Positions 1-5,628 are shown, counted from the stretch's first letter. The stretch is 6,588 nucleotides of DNA from an uncultured Collinsella sp. (GCA_902490245.1 CABUDB010000088.1:1-6588); one strand, 5' to 3'. Program-made: numbers and translations. Notes: generated from the sequence alone by a model not told the origin.

Positions 1-48
1 CGAGATCGGGACGGGTGACTGGAGTTCAGACGTGTGCTCTTCCGATCT
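1..48 (+). other. Illumina P7/index/TruSeq read-2 adapter (sequencing artefact)
   Basis: Bases 15-48 match the TruSeq read-2 adapter, which starts GTGACTGGAGTTCAG and ends CTCTTCCGATCT, with no mismatch to the sequence I know. Bases 1-6 (CGAGAT) are the 3' end of the P7 primer. The 8 bases between them (7-14, CGGGACGG) sit where the i7 index lies. Their reverse complement, CCGTCCCG, matches my memory of TruSeq LT index 16 (CCGTCC plus CG). This is synthetic DNA left at the contig end and should be masked. It is open in the arcC frame from a GTG at 15, so it adds a false 15-residue extension beginning MTGVQTCALPI, an adapter-derived peptide seen in predicted protein sets. Confidence 0.97.
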
Positions 49-59
49 GGATTCCAGCA

Positions 60-1022
60 ATGTCTAAGCCTCTTGGCAAGCCCGATCGTATTGTCGTCGC
101 CCTCGGCGGCAACGCCCTCGGCAACAACCCCGTCGAGCAGATCCAGGCCGTGAGCAACACCGCCCACGCTCTCCTTGGTCTTATCGAGCAGGGTAACGAG
201 ATCATCATCACCCACGGCAACGGCCCGCAGGTCGGCATGATCCAGAACGCCTTCGCCGCCGCCCACGACGCCATCGGCACCCCCGAGATGCCGCTGCCCG
301 AGTGCGGCGCCATGTCCCAGGGCTACATCGGCTACCACCTGCAGCAGGGCATCGGCCGCGAGATGCACAAGCGCTATAAGCGTTGGCACGCCGCCACCGT
401 CGTCACCCAGATCGAGTGCGATCCCGACGATCCCGCGTTCAAGAACCCGACCAAGCCGATCGGCCCCTTCTACACCGAGGAGCAGGCCAAGGAGTTCATG
501 GCCGAGGACCCCTCCAAGGTCTTCGTCGAGGATTCCGGCCGCGGCTGGCGTCGCGTCGTCGCCTCCCCCGATCCCAAGAAGATCGTCGAGGCCGACTCCA
601 TCCTCAACCTGCTCGACAACGAGTTCATCGTCATCGCCTGCGGTGGCGGCGGCATCCCCGTCGTCCGCGACTACGAGAACAAGGGCTGCTACAAGGGCGT
701 TCCCGCCGTCATCGACAAGGACCTGGGCGGCGAGCTGCTGGCCGAGGACTGCGACGCCGACGTCCTGTTCCTGCTGACCGCCGTCGAGCATGTCGCCATC
801 AACTTCGGCAAGCCCAACCAGGAGGAGCTCGAGGACCTCACCGCCGACGAGGCCGAGCGCCTGGCCGACGAGGGCCAGTTCGGCAAGGGCTCCATGGAGC
901 CCAAGGTCCGCGCCGCCATCAAGTTCGCCCGCTCCCGCAAGGGCCGCACCTGCATCATCGGCGCCCTGGACAAGGCCGCCGAGACCATGGCCGGCCTCTC
1001 CGGTACCCGCATCCACGAGTAG
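60..1022 (+). CDS. arcC: Carbamate kinase
   Basis: This enzyme transfers phosphate from carbamoyl phosphate to ADP, giving ATP plus carbamate (then CO2 and ammonia). It is the energy-yielding last step of arginine or agmatine deiminase pathways and of some purine-fermentation routes, and acts in the cytosol. The 320-residue product has the usual length of the amino-acid-kinase-fold family. Visible motifs are VALGGNAL (about 13-20), ITHGNGPQVG (about 50-59), GAMSQGYIGY, the PTKPIGPFY lid region, GRGWRRVVASPDP, ACGGGGIPV, the VIDKDLGGELLA segment, and GQFGKGSMEPKV near the C-terminus. I chose the ATG at 60 because the frame upstream of 49 is adapter. Only 11 native bases precede it, and GGA at 49-51 may be the remnant of a ribosome binding site. 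The gene ends in TAG and is followed by a terminator, so it closes its transcription unit; its upstream partners are beyond the contig end. Codon use is strongly biased to C/G endings, as in a well-expressed gene. The family call is firm; the pathway it serves here is unknown. Confidence 0.95.
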   Translation: MSKPLGKPDRIVVALGGNALGNNPVEQIQAVSNTAHALLGLIEQGNEIIITHGNGPQVGMIQNAFAAAHDAIGTPEMPLPECGAMSQGYIGYHLQQGIGREMHKRYKRWHAATVVTQIECDPDDPAFKNPTKPIGPFYTEEQAKEFMAEDPSKVFVEDSGRGWRRVVASPDPKKIVEADSILNLLDNEFIVIACGGGGIPVVRDYENKGCYKGVPAVIDKDLGGELLAEDCDADVLFLLTAVEHVAINFGKPNQEELEDLTADEAERLADEGQFGKGSMEPKVRAAIKFARSRKGRTCIIGALDKAAETMAGLSGTRIHE

Positions 1023-1044
1023 CCTCTGCTCTGTTGCCTCTCTC

Positions 1045-1068
1045 GTGGGCGCCAGGCAAAGCGCCCAC
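1045..1068 (+). other. Hairpin just after arcC
   Basis: GTGGGCGC (1045-1052) and GCGCCCAC (1061-1068) form a perfect 8-bp stem around an 8-base loop, 22 bases after the arcC stop. No T-run follows (the next bases are AAACTAG), so it is not an intrinsic terminator by itself. It may protect the 3' end or help the stronger terminator 20 bases downstream. Confidence 0.6.
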
Positions 1069-1087
1069 AAACTAGCCTCTCTTCATG

Positions 1088-1120
1088 AGCCCCGCAGTCC
1101 GCTCCGGCTGCGGGGCTTTT
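1088..1120 (+). terminator. Rho-independent terminator of arcC
   Basis: AGCCCCGCAG (1088-1097) pairs perfectly with CTGCGGGGCT (1108-1117) across a 10-base loop. The stem runs straight into TTTT (1117-1120), then GCTATT. The GC-rich 10-bp stem plus short T-tract is typical of intrinsic terminators. It lies 65 bases after the arcC stop and acts on the plus strand. Confidence 0.88.
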
Positions 1121-1171
1121 GCTATTGAGGTAGCTGTTCATGGGTAGTGCTGCGGGCCGCGCCAAAATGAC

Positions 1172-1235
1172 GAGAGTGGATAATCTCCCACTTTGAGCCT
1201 GTAAACAGGCCAAAAACGGGAGATTATCCACTCTC
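1172..1235. repeat. 18-bp perfect inverted repeat with a nested hairpin
   Basis: The left arm GAGAGTGGATAATCTCCC (1172-1189) is exactly complementary to 1218-1235. Within the 28-base loop, GCCTG (1197-1201) pairs with CAGGC (1206-1210) around TAAA, and a flanking TTTG/CAAA can also pair. The whole 64 bases can therefore fold as one long, slightly interrupted cruciform or hairpin. There is no T-run on the plus side and no coding potential. It lies between convergent genes, where REP-like elements and small MITEs collect. A dispersed repeat is an inference, since only one copy is in this window. Confidence 0.8.
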
Positions 1236-1246
1236 ATTCTGCGGGT

Positions 1247-1342
1247 ACTCATTGGGGACAGACTTAAATGAGTAGCCGTTGGGGACGTTCTTAAACGACT
1301 GGTCAAAAAATGACTACTCATTTAAGTCTGTCCCCAATGAGT
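1247..1342. repeat. 29-bp perfect inverted repeat (REPIN-like) with an extra internal copy
   Basis: Bases 1247-1275 are exactly the reverse complement of 1314-1342, with a 38-base loop. GGG (1243-1245) and CCC (1344-1346) add three more pairs outside a single T/G mismatch. The core, ATTGGGGACAGACTTAAA (1251-1268), recurs in degenerate form at 1278-1295 as GTTGGGGACGTTCTTAAA (14 of 18 identical) and inverted at 1321-1338. So three copies of one motif lie in fewer than 100 bases. Two inverted copies of a GGGGAC-type motif recall REP doublets (REPINs) mobilised by IS200-like RAYT transposases. No transposase gene is in the window, so that assignment is inference. The right arm ends 9 bases from the stop codon of the peptidase gene, so the repeat would be in its 3' transcript. 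Confidence 0.85.
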
Positions 1343-1351
1343 GCCCAATGA

Positions 1352-2353
1352 CTAGTAGTAGGCCCACATGGCTTCGACTTCGTTGAGGACCTCTACGACG
1401 CCCCAGCGGCGGGCGCTGCGGCTGGCCGAGTTGGGGTCGTAGACGCCAATCTGGTTGGCATCGTCGATGCCGTAGAGCACGATGTAGTGGCCTACGTTGG
1501 TAAACGTACCGGGGCGCACTGCGGCGATGACGGGTGCACCCGAGCGAAGTGCTTGGGTAATTGATTCGCGATCGTTATAGAGCTGTGTTCCGTTGAGCCC
1601 CAGCTGCCACGCACCGCCTGTCATAAACGACCACTCGGTGGCACCAGTGGGGGCGTAGTTGCCGGCTTCGGCCAGTGCACATATATCGACCGGCGTCTTA
1701 TCGGTATGGCCGGTCTTAAAGATATAGACCATGGTGAGGAAAGTGGGACCGCAAGCGTTTTCGCGAATAGTGCCACCGGCATAGGGCAGCTCCGACCATG
1801 CGGGGTCAATTTGGTAGATGTGGGGCATGGTGCCGGCCTGCCATTGCGAGCGTGGGGTCGAGAACGCAAAGGAGTAACCGGGCGCGACGGGAGCTTTAAG
1901 CAGCTTGTCCTCGGCAGTGGGCTCGAGACCGGCTGATCCGTGAGAGATACAGGATCCCAAAAACACAAAGACGAGGCAGGCGGCGATGGAGCAAAGCACA
2001 AGGCGTAGGCGGCGGGCCGGAAGCGCGTGGCTTGTGGTATGCGACGCGGGGCGAGGGGCGGAATTGCCGCGATCGCGTTGAGGTCGCGAAAAGGAACGCT
2101 TAACGTAGTAGTCGGTCTTACGGCTATCGTAGCGGCGTGGCTGCGATGTGTCGGTCTGGCGTTGGCGTGCGCTCGTGCTCACGCGGTCTGACTGCTGCAC
2201 GGTACGGCTTTGTTGCCGCGAAGAAGCCCCGAGTTGCTCTTGGGGGCGCTGCGGGTCGTCGTTGTCGGAGGTGCTTCTGGGCGTTGGCGTGGTGCGGCCG
2301 GCAAGGCGCACGCTTTGTGGCCGTTGGTCGCCGTCATTGTATCCGTATGCCAT
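1352..2353 (-). CDS. Membrane-anchored C39-like cysteine peptidase
   Basis: The product is 333 residues from an ATG at 2353. An in-frame GTG at 2362 would add three. I prefer the ATG because AAGGTGAT lies just upstream at good spacing. Residues 1-110 have no hydrophobic stretch and are rich in Arg, Gln, Ser and Pro, so they look disordered and basic. One membrane segment follows at about 116-136, preceded by PARRLR, which predicts N-in/C-out topology. The outer domain fits the C39_2/papain-like peptidase group: IYQIDPAW with candidate oxyanion Gln181, NACGPTFLTMV with Cys201, GHYIVLYG with His289, and VYDPN with Asp306. The family cleaves peptides or acts on cell-wall and surface proteins; the substrate here is unknown. 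LGSC at the end of the membrane segment resembles a lipobox, but its position deep in the protein argues against a lipoprotein. Codon use is less biased than in neighbouring genes (for example an ATA codon). No ABC-exporter or bacteriocin gene is adjacent, so a leader-processing role is not supported. Confidence 0.82.
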   Translation of the reverse strand: MAYGYNDGDQRPQSVRLAGRTTPTPRSTSDNDDPQRPQEQLGASSRQQSRTVQQSDRVSTSARQRQTDTSQPRRYDSRKTDYYVKRSFSRPQRDRGNSAPRPASHTTSHALPARRLRLVLCSIAACLVFVFLGSCISHGSAGLEPTAEDKLLKAPVAPGYSFAFSTPRSQWQAGTMPHIYQIDPAWSELPYAGGTIRENACGPTFLTMVYIFKTGHTDKTPVDICALAEAGNYAPTGATEWSFMTGGAWQLGLNGTQLYNDRESITQALRSGAPVIAAVRPGTFTNVGHYIVLYGIDDANQIGVYDPNSASRSARRWGVVEVLNEVEAMWAYY

Positions 2354-2588
2354 TCGAATCACCTTGCCTCATGTGTAACTTGTCTATCCTACATAAAAAG
2401 ATGCACGACACATGGGTATGTGCGCCAAAAGCCTGACAAATGGTATGAACGTTGCCGCGCCGCGCGCCAAGCGTCATGGCAACAGGTATTCAAAAGCAGA
2501 CAAGATGAAAGCGTCCAAGACGAATGACGTCTTCCGCCGTTCGTCCCAAAAACGGCGCCGCTCGTTTTGCAGTTCTGCCTTCGGTCGA

Positions 2589-2616
2589 GCCTTGGACGGC
2601 AATGCAATGCCAAGGC
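2589..2616. promoter_or_regulatory. 28-bp dyad upstream of the permease
   Basis: GCCTTGG (2589-2595) and CCAAGGC (2610-2616) are perfect inverted halves separated by 14 bases, which include AATGCAATG. The dyad ends 2 bases before TATCTT, the only fair -10 candidate for the permease. The position and half-site spacing would suit a dimeric repressor or activator, or a transcript hairpin. No regulator is identified. Confidence 0.35.
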
Positions 2617-2643
2617 CGTATCTTAAAGCCACGAAATAAAAGC

Positions 2644-2689
2644 GCGCGGCAAAACAGACCGCGCAAGGGGTGACGCCAAAGAGGCGTCA
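2644..2689 (+). promoter_or_regulatory. Tandem hairpins in the permease leader
   Basis: Two stems stand back to back. GCGCGG/CCGCGC (2644-2649 with 2659-2664) has a 9-base loop. TGACGCC/GGCGTCA (2671-2677 with 2683-2689) has a 5-base AAAGA loop. The second ends only 6 bases before the permease ribosome binding site. Neither is followed by a T-run, so they are more likely to affect translation or mRNA stability than to terminate transcription. No known riboswitch class is recognised. Confidence 0.5.
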
Positions 2690-2695
2690 ATAAGG

Positions 2696-2703
2696 AAAGG
2701 AGG
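2696..2703 (+). promoter_or_regulatory. Strong ribosome binding site of the permease
   Basis: AAAGGAGG lies 6 bases before the ATG at 2710. This near-perfect Shine-Dalgarno sequence fixes the start and makes the downstream in-frame Met16 unlikely as the initiator. Confidence 0.85.
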
Positions 2704-2709
2704 GGAACA

Positions 2710-4161
2710 ATGGCGGACAAGAACGCAGAGGTTGCAGTCGAAGGTAACGGCGGTATGAAGAAAACGCTCTCGCTTTGGAACTTCTTCACCATCGGTTTCG
2801 GTGCCATCATCGGAACTGGCTGGGTTCTGCAGGTCGGCGACTGGATGGTCGTGGGCGGCGGTCCCGTTCCCGCTATGATCGCATTCCTCTTGGGTGCAAT
2901 CTTCCTCGTGCCCGTCGGAGCTGTTTTCGGTGAGCTCACGGCTGCTATCCCCATCTCGGGCGGCATTGTCGAGTATGTCGATCGTAGCTTTGGCCGTACG
3001 CTGAGCTATATCACCGGTTGGCTCCTGGCCCTGGGCAACGGCATCCTGTGCCCGTGGGAGGCAATCGCTATCTCGACCCTCGTGTCCGAGATGTTCGGCA
3101 GCCTGCCCGGTCTTGAGTGGCTGCGTGCCGTCAAGCTCTATACCATCCTGGGCGCCGACGTTTACCTGTTCCCGACGCTGATCGCGCTCGGCTTTGCAGT
3201 CTACGTCATCTTCCTCAACTTCCGCGGTGCCAGCTCAGCCGCCAAGCTGCAGGCCTTCCTGACCAAGGCCCTGCTCTGCGGCATGCTGCTCGCCATGGGC
3301 GTCTCGCTGTTCACCGGCTCGCCGGACAACGCCATGCCCGTGTTCTCCCAGGTCACCGGTGCTGGCGGCGGCAAGCCTGCTACCGAGGGCACCAGCCTGT
3401 TCGCAGGCATCGTTTCGGTCCTGGTTCTGACCCCGTTCTTCTATGCCGGCTTCGACACCATTCCTCAGCAGGCTGAGGAAGCAGCCGAGGGCCTCAACTG
3501 GAACAAGTTCGGCAAGATCATCTCCCTGGCCCTGCTGGCCGCCGGCGGCTTCTACATGGTCTGCATCTACTCGTTCGGCACCATCCTCGACTGGCATGAG
3601 TTTGTTAAGAGCCCGGTTCCCGCGCTTGCCTGCCTCAAGGGCATCAACATGCTCCTGTACCTGGCCATGCTCGTCATCGCCACGCTTGGACCCATGGGCC
3701 CGATGAACTCCTTCTACGGCGCCACGAGCCGCATCATGCTCGCCATGGGCCGCAAGGGCCAGCTGCCCGAGAAGTTCGCCGAGGTCGATCCCAAGTCCGG
3801 CGCTCCCAAGCTCGCCTGCGCCGTTCTGGGCGTCATCACCGTCATCGGTCCGTTCCTGGGCAAGAACATGCTCATCCCTCTGACCAACGTGTCGGCTCTC
3901 GCCTTCATCTTCTCCTGCGGCATGGTCGCCCTCGCTTGCCTGCGCATGCGCTTCACCGAGCCCGACCTGCCTCGTCCCTACGAGGTGCCCGGCGGCAAGT
4001 TTGGCATCAGCCTCGCTGTTGCTGCCTGCGCCGTCATCATCGGCCTGCTCGTGGTCCCGTTCTCTCCCGCCTCCCTCAACATGGTGGAGTGGAGCATCGT
4101 GATCGGCTGGCTGGCCGTTGGCCTGGCCCTCATGGCCTTCACCAATTCCCGCAAAAAATAA
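2710..4161 (+). CDS. APC-superfamily amino acid permease
   Basis: This is a 483-residue integral membrane transporter of about 12 hydrophobic segments, the usual size for amino acid-polyamine-organocation permeases, which import or exchange amino acids, amines or polyamines. Family landmarks are GFGAIIGTGW in segment 1 (29-38), the broken-helix substrate site; GELTAAIPISGG (74-85) into segment 3; FFYAGFDTIPQQAEEA (243-258) at the segment 6 substrate site; SFYGATSRIMLAMGRKGQLP (334-353), the conserved segment 8 cytoplasmic loop; and LPRPYEVPGG (420-429) before the last segments. The first 22 residues are polar and cytoplasmic. The start is fixed by a strong ribosome binding site. The next gene, an amidohydrolase, follows on the same strand after 131 bases, which suggests the permease feeds it. 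C/G-ending codons dominate, as in arcC, suggesting good expression. The substrate cannot be read from sequence; an amino acid, short amide or amine is likely. The family call is secure. Confidence 0.94.
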   Translation: MADKNAEVAVEGNGGMKKTLSLWNFFTIGFGAIIGTGWVLQVGDWMVVGGGPVPAMIAFLLGAIFLVPVGAVFGELTAAIPISGGIVEYVDRSFGRTLSYITGWLLALGNGILCPWEAIAISTLVSEMFGSLPGLEWLRAVKLYTILGADVYLFPTLIALGFAVYVIFLNFRGASSAAKLQAFLTKALLCGMLLAMGVSLFTGSPDNAMPVFSQVTGAGGGKPATEGTSLFAGIVSVLVLTPFFYAGFDTIPQQAEEAAEGLNWNKFGKIISLALLAAGGFYMVCIYSFGTILDWHEFVKSPVPALACLKGINMLLYLAMLVIATLGPMGPMNSFYGATSRIMLAMGRKGQLPEKFAEVDPKSGAPKLACAVLGVITVIGPFLGKNMLIPLTNVSALAFIFSCGMVALACLRMRFTEPDLPRPYEVPGGKFGISLAVAACAVIIGLLVVPFSPASLNMVEWSIVIGWLAVGLALMAFTNSRKK

Positions 4162-4167
4162 CGCCTA

Positions 4168-4219
4168 GCCGGGGCGGATCGGGTGCGCGGACCCCTCTCT
4201 TCCGCGCACCGAACCCGGC
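4168..4219 (+). other. Two-tier stem-loop after the permease
   Basis: GGTGCGCGG (4182-4190) pairs perfectly with CCGCGCACC (4202-4210) over an 11-base pyrimidine-rich loop. Outside it, GCCGGG (4168-4173) can pair with CCCGGC (4214-4219). The structure starts 6 bases after the permease stop. No T-run follows, so full intrinsic termination is unlikely. It could shield the permease mRNA end or set its level relative to the downstream gene. Confidence 0.6.
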
Positions 4220-4224
4220 ACCAC

Positions 4225-4262
4225 TTGGGTAGCTTTGTGAGGCCATAACCCAACATGGCCTC
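4225..4262 (+). promoter_or_regulatory. Hairpin with possible pseudoknot before the amidohydrolase
   Basis: GAGGCCAT (4239-4246) and ATGGCCTC (4255-4262) form a perfect 8-bp stem. Its 8-base loop contains ACCCAA (4248-4253), exactly complementary to TTGGGT at 4225-4230. The loop could therefore pair upstream as an H-type pseudoknot, or the two helices could compete. It sits 20-60 bases before the ribosome binding site. This is a fold prediction by eye; no known RNA family is recognised. Confidence 0.4.
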
Positions 4263-4270
4263 GCCCACTA

Positions 4271-4288
4271 TATGGATCCATAAGGAGG
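4271..4288 (+). promoter_or_regulatory. 12-bp palindrome joined to the amidohydrolase ribosome binding site
   Basis: TATGGATCCATA (4271-4282) is a perfect palindrome. Its last base is the first of AAGGAGG (4282-4288), the Shine-Dalgarno sequence 4 bases before the ATG at 4293. The strong site decides the start. The palindrome could be a protein-binding site or coincidence. Confidence 0.6.
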
Positions 4289-4292
4289 AACC

Positions 4293-5570
4293 ATGTCCAC
4301 TAAGTACGCAATCGTTGGCGGCAAGCTCATCGACGGTACCGGTGCCGAGCCGGTCGAGAACTCCCTCGTTCTCGTCGACGACAACGGCAAGATCGAGTAT
4401 GCCGGTGCTATGCAGGACCTTCCCGAGGGCGTTGAGGTTATCGACGCCGCCGGCAAGACCGTCCTTCCCGGCCTGATCGACACCCACCTGCACTTCTCGG
4501 GCAATCTGACCGACGATGACACCGACTGGGTCATGCAGCCGCTCCTCGAGAAGCAGGCCGTCGCCGTCAAGCAGGCCTACGACTGCCTCACCCACGGCCT
4601 CACCACCGTCTGCGAGATCGGCCGCTTTGGTATCCAGATTCGTGACTGCATCGACAAGGGCGTCTTCAAGGGCCCGCGCGTTCTGGCCACTGGTCTTGGC
4701 TTCTGCCGCGTTGCCGGCCACGGTGACTCCCACCACTGCACCCAGGAGCTCAACAAGGAATCCCATCCCTGGGGCGACCAGGTCGATGGTCCTTGGGATC
4801 TGCGCAAGGCCGTCCGTCGTCGCCTGCGCGAGAACCCCGATGCCATCAAGATCTGGGCTACCGGTGGCGGCATCTGGCGTTGGGATTCCGGTCGCGACCA
4901 GCACTATTGCTCCGAGGAGATCCAGGCCGTGGTCGAAGAGGCAAAGATGGTCGGCATCCCCGTGTGGAGTCACTGCTACAACAACCACGCCGCCGCCTAC
5001 GACTCCGTTCGCTTTGGCTGCGAGCAGCTGATTCACGGCTTCGATATCGATGAGCGCACCATGGACCTCATGGCCGAGCAGGGCACCTTCTTCACCCCGA
5101 CGATCGCCTTCCTGCCCACCTGGTACGCCACCTATCCGCCCGTCTACGTCCCCGAGCTGCACGACAAGTACGAGGGCACCCTGGTCGAGAAGGAGCTGCA
5201 GCGCAACTACGACTGCCTGCGCGAGGCCAAGAAGCGCGGCGTCGTCATGACGATCGGCTCCGACTCCTTCTCCTTCGTCACCCCGTACGGCACCTGCTCC
5301 ATCGAGGAGATGTACGAGTTCGTCGACAAGATCGGCTTCACCCCGGTCGAGACCATCACCTGTGCCACCCTTAACGGTGCCAAGATGTGCCACATCGAGG
5401 ACGAGACCGGTTCCATCGAGGCCGGCAAGTGCGCCGACCTGCTGGTCGTCAACGGTGACGTCGCCGCCGACATCCACGTGCTCAACACCGACAACATGGA
5501 CGTCATCATGAAGGACGGCTGGATTGTCGAGGCCGGCAGCTTCGGCGAGGCAAACAAGTACAGCGCCTAA
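4293..5570 (+). CDS. Metal-dependent amidohydrolase, imidazolonepropionase/prolidase-like
   Basis: This 425-residue cytosolic enzyme belongs to the amidohydrolase superfamily, whose members use one or two metal ions to hydrolyse C-N bonds. It opens with the composite beta-sandwich strand AIVGGKLIDGTG (6-17) and VLPGLIDTHLHFSG (57-70), carrying metal ligands His65 and His67. Lys186 in IKIWATGGG is the candidate carboxylated bridging lysine. His227 (SHC), His248 (LIHGF) and Asp324 (IGSDS) complete the binuclear set. It closes with GSIEAGKCADLLVVNGD, the usual C-terminal return to the sandwich. This layout resembles Xaa-Pro/Xaa-Arg dipeptidase-like and imidazolonepropionase-like enzymes; characterised relatives hydrolyse dipeptides or N-acyl amino acids. 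The region around 193-206 is Trp/Arg-rich (GIWRWDSGRDQHYC), and 71-85 plus 143-165 carry many Asp and His, probably shaping the substrate pocket. No signal peptide is seen. Its partner is the preceding permease, and a strong terminator follows 58 bases after the stop. It does not look like HutI itself, as no histidine-degradation neighbours are present. The substrate is unknown. Confidence 0.92.
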   Translation: MSTKYAIVGGKLIDGTGAEPVENSLVLVDDNGKIEYAGAMQDLPEGVEVIDAAGKTVLPGLIDTHLHFSGNLTDDDTDWVMQPLLEKQAVAVKQAYDCLTHGLTTVCEIGRFGIQIRDCIDKGVFKGPRVLATGLGFCRVAGHGDSHHCTQELNKESHPWGDQVDGPWDLRKAVRRRLRENPDAIKIWATGGGIWRWDSGRDQHYCSEEIQAVVEEAKMVGIPVWSHCYNNHAAAYDSVRFGCEQLIHGFDIDERTMDLMAEQGTFFTPTIAFLPTWYATYPPVYVPELHDKYEGTLVEKELQRNYDCLREAKKRGVVMTIGSDSFSFVTPYGTCSIEEMYEFVDKIGFTPVETITCATLNGAKMCHIEDETGSIEAGKCADLLVVNGDVAADIHVLNTDNMDVIMKDGWIVEAGSFGEANKYSA

Positions 5571-5611
5571 GCTACCGTTCATCGATGGCTGGATGTAAAA
5601 CACAGTATTTG

Positions 5612-5626
5612 ATTGCATAATGCAAT
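5612..5626. promoter_or_regulatory. 15-bp palindrome between the amidohydrolase and the kinase
   Basis: ATTGCAT-A-ATGCAAT is a perfect 7-1-7 palindrome, 41 bases after the amidohydrolase stop and 2 bases before the terminator stem. It contains CATAAT, a fair -10 hexamer, but the matching -35 position (ATGTAA) is poor. It could be an operator over a kinase promoter, or an extra hairpin. A promoter here would place the terminator inside the kinase leader. Confidence 0.4.
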
Positions 5627-5628
5627 GG

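Larger units (their letters stand above)
2354..2709. other. Divergent intergenic region
   Basis: These 356 bases separate the minus-strand peptidase from the plus-strand permease and must hold promoters for both. I see no convincing -35/-10 pair for either. TATCTT (2619-2624) before the permease and TAGGAT (minus strand, 2386-2391) before the peptidase are weak -10 candidates without good -35 partners. Structured elements are CGCCGTT/AACGGCG (2535-2541 with 2551-2557), the 2589-2616 dyad, and two hairpins next to the permease. Short open frames here lack ribosome binding sites and recognisable proteins. Confidence 0.6.

Noticed and set aside
383..1321. Alternative frames over and after arcC on both strands
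   Set aside because: They are Arg/Ala/Pro- or Ser-rich shadows of arcC, and one runs through the inverted repeats. The carbamate kinase frame explains the region.
1247..1342. The 29-bp inverted repeat as a terminator for the peptidase gene
   Set aside because: It is close to the stop and would be transcribed, but neither strand has a T-run after the stem, and the loop holds a further copy of the motif, which suits a repeat element better.
1942..1956. Lipobox-like LGSC in the peptidase membrane helix, suggesting a lipoprotein
   Set aside because: More than 110 polar residues precede it, and no alternative Met start lies nearby, so a lipoprotein signal peptide is unlikely.
2386..2391. TAGGAT on the minus strand as a -10 element of the peptidase gene
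   Set aside because: At 16-18 bases upstream there is no sequence close to TTGACA, so I could not support a promoter.
2592..2624. TTGGAC and TATCTT as a permease promoter
   Set aside because: The spacing is 21 bases, too long for a standard sigma-70-type promoter; the motifs alone are weak.
2412..2639. A 75-codon plus-strand frame (basic, Ser/Lys/Arg-rich) in the divergent intergenic region
   Set aside because: No ribosome binding site precedes its ATG codons, no motif is recognisable, and it covers a dyad and hairpin suited to regulation.
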